From positions 1 through 10,724 of the forward strand of contig CALJJF010000125.1 in NCBI GenBank assembly GCA_937973935.1: a stretch of DNA of 10,724 nucleotides, written 5' to 3'. Numbering within the stretch: the stretch's first letter is position 1; each line of letters begins with the position of its first letter. This document shows positions 6,123 to 10,724 of this stretch, in pieces. The notes under the pieces are model-generated. The model saw only the letters and a program-made list of their open reading frames with translations. It searched no databases and had not been told where the DNA came from. The stretch comes from MKRK01 sp001896915 (GTDB lineage Bacteria > Bacillota > Clostridia > Oscillospirales > Acutalibacteraceae). The translations under genes were made by a program, and so were the position numbers.

Positions 6123-6683
6123 ATGAAAAAAATCACTACATACTTATTTATCATTACAATTCTCTATTTTGTGCTGGGGACAGTCAACATTTTGTTTGCA
6201 TGGCTGGGGCTTCTTTGCATGGCAATTCCCTTTGTTTTACTCTTCAAAAACCGAAAGAAAACATGGTGTCAAAAATATTGTCCCCGGTCACAGCTTTTTA
6301 TGAAGACCGGACGAATCAAAAAGCCCACCAGAAGCACGCCGAAGCTGCTTACCAAAGGGAGACTAAAATGGTTTGTTCTGGGCTTTTTCGTGTTTAGTAT
6401 GTCTCTCATTGTTTACAACGCCGTCATGGTTTCTCTGGGCAATCAACCGGCAAGTCACAGTTTGACGTTCCTCTTGTTTTTGAAGCTGCCCTTCACCCTG
6501 CCCCAGTTTATTTCCATCACAGGACCCAGTGACTGGGTGTATGATTTTGGTTACAGGATGTATTCCCTCATGATGACCACTACGGTCATTGGGTTATTGC
6601 TCGCATTTGTCTACAAACCCCGTACCTGGTGCGTCATCTGCCCCATTGCAACGGTATCCGACCTCTGTATCAAAAAACGATAA
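6123..6683 (+). CDS. 4Fe-4S-binding multi-pass membrane protein (NapH/CcoG-like short form)
   Basis: 186 residues. Hydrophobic segments lie at about 5-41 (one or two passes), 83-104, 115-132 and 147-163. Two cysteine motifs sit next to membrane segments: WCQKYCPR (Cys49, Cys53) and TWCVICPIATVSDLC (Cys170, Cys173, Cys182). These are the CxxxCPR and CxxCP signatures of small polyferredoxin-like membrane proteins related to the NapH, NosR and CcoG (RdxA) membrane cores. Such proteins are thought to carry electrons or assist metal redox at the membrane; the actual partner is unknown. The soluble ferredoxin domain of CcoG/NapH is absent. It is monocistronic, with a weak purine-rich ribosome binding site (AAAGAGA), a TATAAT promoter upstream and a strong terminator downstream. 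Family assignment is firm, function open. Confidence 0.82.
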   Translation: MKKITTYLFIITILYFVLGTVNILFAWLGLLCMAIPFVLLFKNRKKTWCQKYCPRSQLFMKTGRIKKPTRSTPKLLTKGRLKWFVLGFFVFSMSLIVYNAVMVSLGNQPASHSLTFLLFLKLPFTLPQFISITGPSDWVYDFGYRMYSLMMTTTVIGLLLAFVYKPRTWCVICPIATVSDLCIKKR

Positions 6684-6700
6684 CACAACAAAAGAACTTC

Positions 6701-6725
6701 AAAACCACGCCTTCGCGTGGTTTTT
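6701..6725 (+). terminator. Intrinsic terminator of the FeS membrane protein gene
   Basis: AAAACCACGC (6701-6710), loop CTTC, GCGTGGTTTT (6715-6724), followed by a T run. An outer 8-bp stem also pairs AACGATAA (6676-6683, the end of the gene) with TTATCGTT (6724-6731). Confidence 0.9.
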
Positions 6726-6738
6726 ATCGTTGATTTTA

Positions 6739-6767
6739 TTGAATATTTGGTAAAATTATGATATTAT
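6739..6767 (+). promoter_or_regulatory. SigmaA-type promoter of the CHAP-GNAT gene
   Basis: TTGAAT (6739-6744), a 17-base spacer and TATTAT (6762-6767). The start of transcription would be near 6774, downstream of the in-frame ATG at 6758, which supports the ATG at 6794 as the true start. Confidence 0.6.
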
Positions 6768-6793
6768 ACAGAAAACAGAAAGGATGCCTTAAA

Positions 6794-7888
6794 ATGAATT
6801 CGATTGTATTGGGTGACGTTGCCGAGAGACTTGCGGTGCAAAGAATAACAGGCGAGAAAAGCGACGCGAATTTCAAGGAGATGCTCAAATATTACCCGGA
6901 AAACAATCATGATGAATTTAAAAATTGTTGGTGTGCTGCATTTGTTTTTCATTGCTGCCGAAAGTCCGGAATGAATTTGCCGTTCGGTACCAATAAAACA
7001 ATGCAAAAAGGCAATTTCCGCCGGTTCGCTTCTGTTATCGCATGGGTGGAATGGGCACAGGTATTGGGTTTTTTACATGAAACGAAAAACTTTACGCCAC
7101 AACGGAGTGACATTGTAATCTACAACAACATCATCCCGGTGGAGTATAAAGAGCATGACAGTCTTTGGTGTGACCATATCGGCATCGTATTGTCCTTTGA
7201 CAATGACACTCTGGTGGTTGCCGAAGGAAATGTGGATAACCAGAATATTTCGGGTATTGTAAAACGACAGTGCAATGAAACGATTGGGTGTTATATCCGC
7301 ATCCCCGAACACAATATATACGACGATTGGCAGATTGATTCTGACAAATTATCCTTTCGTACAATGCGTGATACGGCAGAGGATAAGGCACAGCTTCTCG
7401 AGTGGCTGAGCAATCCGACGGTGACAGACTTGGCATGGGGTGATCATGCACCTTGGGACATGCAAAAGCTTGAGGAACATTTCATTGCCAAACTGAAGGA
7501 AAACAGCAGCGTTACCCCCTGTTTCATCGAAGCAAACGGGGAACCCATCGGTTACATTCAGTATTATCCCATCGAAGAGGATTCCTATCTGTTCAAACCG
7601 CCTGTTTCCTATGACTCATTCAAAGACGGATATGGTATGGATTTGATGATCGGATATCCGGGGCTGTGGAGCAAAGGAATCGGCAGTAAGGTTATCCGGA
7701 TGATGACCGATTTTTTGATTCATTCCAAAGGGGCGAAGCTCGTTTGTGCCGACCCGGAGGAGGGGAACCATCGCTCTGTGAAGTGTTGGAGAAAAGCCGG
7801 CTTTGTACCTGTCGGTATCGTACCGAATTTTGATGACCCGGAGAGGCAAAGTGTATTCATGGTATACCGAAACAATGAAAACGAGTGA
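6794..7888 (+). CDS. CHAP-like amidase/peptidase domain fused to a GNAT (AAC(6')-like) acetyltransferase
   Basis: 364 residues from the ATG at 6794, which AAAGGA precedes. Residues 1-175 look like a papain-fold CHAP/NlpC-type domain: catalytic Cys47 in CWCAAFV, SDIVIY (105-110), His128 in DHIGIV and a third polar residue around AEGNV (Glu144/Asn146). Residues 185-364 form a GNAT domain related to aminoglycoside 6'-N-acetyltransferases and siderophore-type acetyltransferases: NGEPIGYIQYY (248-258), GMDLMIG (281-287), the acetyl-CoA loop WSKGIGS (292-298), and NHRSVKCWRKAGF (325-337). There is no signal peptide or membrane segment, so it is probably cytoplasmic, which is odd for a CHAP domain. 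The CHAP part may therefore act on an internal amide or peptide substrate and not on the cell wall. Drug acetylation is possible but unproven. It has its own promoter and terminator. Domain calls are good; the substrate is unknown. Confidence 0.82.
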   Translation: MNSIVLGDVAERLAVQRITGEKSDANFKEMLKYYPENNHDEFKNCWCAAFVFHCCRKSGMNLPFGTNKTMQKGNFRRFASVIAWVEWAQVLGFLHETKNFTPQRSDIVIYNNIIPVEYKEHDSLWCDHIGIVLSFDNDTLVVAEGNVDNQNISGIVKRQCNETIGCYIRIPEHNIYDDWQIDSDKLSFRTMRDTAEDKAQLLEWLSNPTVTDLAWGDHAPWDMQKLEEHFIAKLKENSSVTPCFIEANGEPIGYIQYYPIEEDSYLFKPPVSYDSFKDGYGMDLMIGYPGLWSKGIGSKVIRMMTDFLIHSKGAKLVCADPEEGNHRSVKCWRKAGFVPVGIVPNFDDPERQSVFMVYRNNENE

Positions 7889-7915
7889 AGCCGGAACAGC
7901 TTCCCTCGTTTTTTT
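7879..7915. terminator. Intrinsic terminator after the CHAP-GNAT gene, possibly bidirectional
   Basis: AAACGAG (7879-7885), a one-base mismatch, GAAGC (7887-7891), loop CGGAACA, GCTTC (7899-7903), and CTCGTTT (7905-7911) followed by TTTT. The left arm overlaps the stop codon. In the other direction the stem is followed by only a short T run, about 55 bases past the stop of the convergent beta-helix gene. Confidence 0.8.
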
Positions 7916-7967
7916 GTGTCAAATACGATTAAAACACTTCGCATTGTATCCGATGGTATTTGATTTT

Positions 7968-10622
7968 TTAGTTGTAAACCAAACTTACATCGTCAATATA
8001 CCAATACTGCGGTAAGGTGGACATCCAGCCCTGGCCCATTCTGATATAGTTCATGGATAATACGCCGGAGGTTACCGGAATGAATACATCCGTCCATGCA
8101 TCGTTGCGAACCGTGATGCTGGAAGACAGGGTACAGGTACCTGCGGTCGTTCCGCTGGAGCTGAACTGAATCTGGCTGTTTCCACTGGTGGTGAAGCTAT
8201 AAGTCTTTGCCGTAGAATTGTCGGCAAAGGATAACCGCAGCTTCATTTTTATATAGCTTGGCGCCCCCCGCCCTCCATAATTCGCCCATGTGGAAGGTAG
8301 ATTAAAATATAGGAACTGATCCTGTTTTGTGGAGGCAACCATCAGCTTTCCCATGGCTTCAAAACCGGAAACCGTGGCAAAGGTCGGACTGTTCCATGTG
8401 GTCCAGCCATAGGTTGTGGGTTGGGTTGCGGTGGTTTCAAAATTATATACCACCGGGTTTTGTGCTGCCGTCGTCGCAGTGGTGGTCGTGGTGGTTGTGG
8501 TCGTGGTTGTGGACCCATTGTAAACCAAGCTTACATCGTCAATATACCAATACTGCGGCAGGGTTGCCATCCAGCCCTGACCCATTCTGATATAATTCAT
8601 GGATAACACACCGGCGGTAACGGGGATTAATACGTCCGTCCAGGCATCGTTTCTCACGGTAATATTGGAGGACAAGGTACAGGTGCCTGCGGTTGTTCCG
8701 GAAGAACTAAATTGGATTTGGCTGTTGCCGCTTGGGGTAAAGCTGTAGGTTTTTACGCTTGAATTGTCTGCAAAGGACAAACGCATTTTCATTTTGATAT
8801 AAACCGGTGCGCCGCGGCCGCCATAGTTTGCCCAATTGGACGGCAGGTTGAAATATAGGAACTGATCCTGTTTTGTGGAGGCAACCATCAGTTTGCCCAT
8901 GGATTCAAAGCCGGTAACTGTCCCGAAGGTGGGATTGTTCCATGTGGTCCAGCCATAGGTTGTGGGCTGGGTTGCGGTGGTTTCAAAATTATAGATCAGC
9001 TGTGATGAGCCGGAAGCAGTAGTGGTGGTAGTGGTAGCGGCCGGTGTTGTAGTGGTCGTAGTGGTAGTCGCACCGACGCCGGCGCCGTTGTATGCGCCCC
9101 GGTTGGGAGCAGCAGAGGAAGAAACGGTGTTGCCCCAGAAGTCCTTGCCGCCGTTGTTTGAAACCAATCTGCCGGAGCCCAGTGCCGGGGAGCCGCTTTG
9201 CAGCTTATAGCCGTCAACCGTGTTCAGACCGTTTCCGCCCGTATTGGGATTGACGCAGAGCGGGTTGGAGGTCAGTTTGTGGGCGTCCGCCGGCTCGCTG
9301 GCGGGATGGTTGCCATAAAACACGTTGTAATCAAACACGGTGTTGGTGGCGCTGCCGAAGCTGTAGCCCGCCGTACCGTAATAATAGAAGATATTGTTAT
9401 AGAAATAGGTTTGGTTGATCCATGAGGTGCCGTTCCGGGAGCCGACATCAATCATTCTGTTTGCGTTTGTTCCGGCGTAGATGGTGTTGTTATAAACCAT
9501 GGTATTGTATACCTGATTGTAGAAGGAGAACTGTTTATAAGCATTGTTCTCCCCGATGTTATAACGGACAATGACATCGTTGTTCCATGCCGCACCGCCG
9601 TCCCAGGCGGTGGGCTCACAGCAGATCAGAATAAATCCGCCCGCATTGTCATGGGCATAATTATACTGGAAGATGGTTCTGTTGCATTGATAATCCGCAT
9701 CCAGTCCCTGTCCGTCCATTGTGGTGGTGGTGCCGTAGGCCTCATTGTATTGGAACAAGGCATCGTTGCAAGCGAAGGGCCATAGTGCTACACAATAAGC
9801 CGTACTTCTGAGATGAGAACCGTTGACAATATTGTATTCCACCAGCGGTGCGCTGCAGTCCAGTGTCATGATGCCGTCGCCGCCGATGTCATGGAGATAG
9901 TTGTTGCGGATGATGTTGCCTGTTGCGGTTCCTGCTGCTTTTTGGGCGTTTACATGAATGCCCGTGGAACCGGTAGTATAAACCTCATTGTTTTGAATGA
10001 GCACATTCTTATATGCTGTCCACCAGTTTCTGGAGAAAACCAGAATACCGGCCATACGACCGTGATCGCCGCTGTTTCCGTCACTTTTCACGTTGCGTAC
10101 CACACAGTTTTGCACGGTGATGTCCGTGCAGTTTGTGCCGGAGCCGTCAAAATGGATGCCCTGGCGGTCTGCCGCTGTGGAGGCATCGTTGGTCACCTCA
10201 AGGTTCTGAATGGTCCAATAGCTCTGGTTTTTGAAATATACTGCCGAGTCAATGGGGTCTGCGGCTGTATAATATTTTCCGTTTCCGTTGATAACGGGCA
10301 GATTGCCTGTCCCGTAAGCGCTGATGGTGATGCGTGAGGCACTGCTTCCCGAGCCCTTCGGATACAGGGTCCCTGTCCAGCTGCCGCCTCTTTTGAATAG
10401 GATTTGATCGCCGGGTCCGAAGGTGGTTGCATTGACCTTGGTCAGTGTCTGCCACGCTGTGCCTGTGCTTGTTCCGTTGTTTGAATCGTTTCCGCCGGTG
10501 GCATCAACATAATACGTTGTATTTGCTGCCGAAGCCGTAAGCGGAATTGCTACTGTCATCACGGTCATCATCACTGCCAATGTGATAATCATACTGATGA
10601 CCTTGGCTGTTTTTTTTCTCAT
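7968..10622 (-). CDS. Secreted right-handed beta-helix protein with Thr linkers and two CBM-like modules
   Basis: 884 residues. The signal peptide is residues 1-32, with KK, a hydrophobic core and an AxA site (TASA). Residues 36-520 begin with YYVDATGGND and then show the Asn-rich repeats of a parallel beta-helix (for example NNYLHDIGGDG and YNNTIYAG), as in pectate-lyase-like and other polysaccharide-active proteins. No known lyase catalytic motif could be confirmed. A Thr-rich linker (about 519-540) leads to a 159-residue module (544-702), a second Thr linker (703-725) and a near-identical module (726-884). Both modules start YNFETTATQ and end WYIDDVSLVYN, like jelly-roll carbohydrate-binding domains. 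No dockerin, sortase motif or S-layer repeat is seen, so it is probably released or held through its modules. GGGAGGT lies 6 bases before the ATG. The enzyme class is unassigned. Confidence 0.87.
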   Translation of the reverse strand: MRKKTAKVISMIITLAVMMTVMTVAIPLTASAANTTYYVDATGGNDSNNGTSTGTAWQTLTKVNATTFGPGDQILFKRGGSWTGTLYPKGSGSSASRITISAYGTGNLPVINGNGKYYTAADPIDSAVYFKNQSYWTIQNLEVTNDASTAADRQGIHFDGSGTNCTDITVQNCVVRNVKSDGNSGDHGRMAGILVFSRNWWTAYKNVLIQNNEVYTTGSTGIHVNAQKAAGTATGNIIRNNYLHDIGGDGIMTLDCSAPLVEYNIVNGSHLRSTAYCVALWPFACNDALFQYNEAYGTTTTMDGQGLDADYQCNRTIFQYNYAHDNAGGFILICCEPTAWDGGAAWNNDVIVRYNIGENNAYKQFSFYNQVYNTMVYNNTIYAGTNANRMIDVGSRNGTSWINQTYFYNNIFYYYGTAGYSFGSATNTVFDYNVFYGNHPASEPADAHKLTSNPLCVNPNTGGNGLNTVDGYKLQSGSPALGSGRLVSNNGGKDFWGNTVSSSAAPNRGAYNGAGVGATTTTTTTTPAATTTTTTASGSSQLIYNFETTATQPTTYGWTTWNNPTFGTVTGFESMGKLMVASTKQDQFLYFNLPSNWANYGGRGAPVYIKMKMRLSFADNSSVKTYSFTPSGNSQIQFSSSGTTAGTCTLSSNITVRNDAWTDVLIPVTAGVLSMNYIRMGQGWMATLPQYWYIDDVSLVYNGSTTTTTTTTTTTATTAAQNPVVYNFETTATQPTTYGWTTWNSPTFATVSGFEAMGKLMVASTKQDQFLYFNLPSTWANYGGRGAPSYIKMKLRLSFADNSTAKTYSFTTSGNSQIQFSSSGTTAGTCTLSSSITVRNDAWTDVFIPVTSGVLSMNYIRMGQGWMSTLPQYWYIDDVSLVYN
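7971..8447 (-). repeat. Tandem module copy B (C-terminal) of the beta-helix protein
   Basis: A 477-base direct repeat partner of 8517-8993, offset by 546 bases. The encoded 159-residue module differs from the other copy at 14 residues by my count. Many DNA differences are at third codon positions, while some stretches (for example 8311-8340) are identical. Confidence 0.93.
8454..8516 (-). repeat. Low-complexity Thr-codon linker between modules
   Basis: ACC/ACG/ACT-type codons encode a run of 11 threonines followed by Ala/Thr-rich sequence. The plus strand shows a GTGGTG/GTCGTG simple-sequence pattern that could change length by slippage. Confidence 0.85.
8517..8993 (-). repeat. Tandem module copy A (internal) of the beta-helix protein
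   Basis: The same length and frame as 7971-8447, with identical module boundaries (YNFETT to LVYN). The pair arose by duplication of a module plus linker. Confidence 0.93.
9018..9072 (-). repeat. Low-complexity Thr-codon linker after the beta-helix domain
   Basis: Encodes two threonine runs separated by Pro-Ala-Ala. It separates the beta-helix from module A. The plus-strand valine-rich frame at 9022-9210 is only its antisense. Confidence 0.85.
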
Positions 10623-10628
10623 TCCCTT

Positions 10629-10660
10629 ACCTCCCTAAATTACGCAATTCTCCCAATTGC
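10629..10660 (-). promoter_or_regulatory. Leader of the beta-helix gene: ribosome binding site and small hairpin
   Basis: The minus strand has GGGAGGT (10635-10629) 6 bases before the ATG at 10622. Just upstream is a perfect 6-bp hairpin, GCAATT-GGGAG-AATTGC (10660-10644), with GGA in the loop. From 10661 to 10724 the DNA is AT-rich, and I see no convincing -35/-10 pair; GATAAC near 10668 is a poor candidate. Confidence 0.4.
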
Positions 10661-10724
10661 TTGCCTTGTTATCTTAGCACTTTGATGAATAGATTACTAT
10701 CCATTAAATATACAATGTTTGTTC

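Noticed and set aside
6758..6793. N-terminal extension of the CHAP-GNAT gene from the ATG at 6758
   Set aside because: It overlaps the predicted -10 element and lies upstream of the likely start of transcription. The ATG at 6794 has AAAGGA before it.
7968..9080. CRISPR-like or mobile repeat array
   Set aside because: The repeats are in-frame protein modules and Thr linkers of one gene, not short direct repeats with unique spacers. No integrase, transposase or Cas gene is present.
9022..9210. Plus-strand valine-rich frame
   Set aside because: It is the antisense of the Thr-codon linker and start of module A of the secreted protein, with a low-complexity product and no ribosome binding site.

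Overview
This window looks like part of an anaerobic Clostridia (Firmicutes) chromosome, probably from the Ruminococcaceae/Oscillospiraceae side. The reasons are an electron-bifurcating [FeFe]-hydrogenase operon, strong AGGAGG ribosome binding sites, AT-rich intergenic DNA, and a large secreted beta-helix protein with threonine-rich linkers and duplicated binding-type modules. The taxonomic placement is inference. I see no rRNA, tRNA, CRISPR array, insertion sequence or phage gene.

Region 1 (1-4938, minus strand) is a hydC-hydE-hydD-hydB-hydA operon read leftwards. It runs from an extended -10 promoter near 4895 to HydA, which is cut by the left window edge after 520 residues. HydA carries the H-cluster and its FeS relay, HydB the FMN/NADH site, and HydC a [2Fe-2S] cluster. 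Together they match the trimeric bifurcating hydrogenase that couples NADH and reduced ferredoxin to H2. Between hydC and hydB lie hydE (a stand-alone GHKL ATPase) and hydD (a small thioredoxin-fold ferredoxin-like protein). hydB has a one-base deletion in an A tract that splits its reading frame. A Rex-like operator lies in the hydC leader.

Region 2 (4939-7967) holds small, mostly unrelated genes. On the plus strand are a DUF4163/DUF3298-type protein, a small membrane protein with FeS-binding cysteine motifs, and a CHAP-GNAT fusion protein. On the minus strand, between the first two, is a 55-codon membrane-protein gene that is easy to miss. It has a TTGACA-N17-AATAAT promoter, a ribosome binding site, and an intrinsic terminator shared with its convergent neighbour. 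A Fur-box-like sequence overlaps its promoter.

Region 3 (7968-10724, minus strand) is one large secreted protein: a signal peptide, a right-handed beta-helix domain, a Thr linker, a 159-residue module, another Thr linker, and a second nearly identical module. It is probably an extracellular polysaccharide-active or polysaccharide-binding protein.

The most unusual items are the hidden 55-codon gene with its full set of expression signals, the CHAP-GNAT fusion, the candidate Rex site with the GHKL ATPase in the hydrogenase operon, and the hydB frameshift. I found no clear sign of a wholly new multi-gene defence or mobile system.
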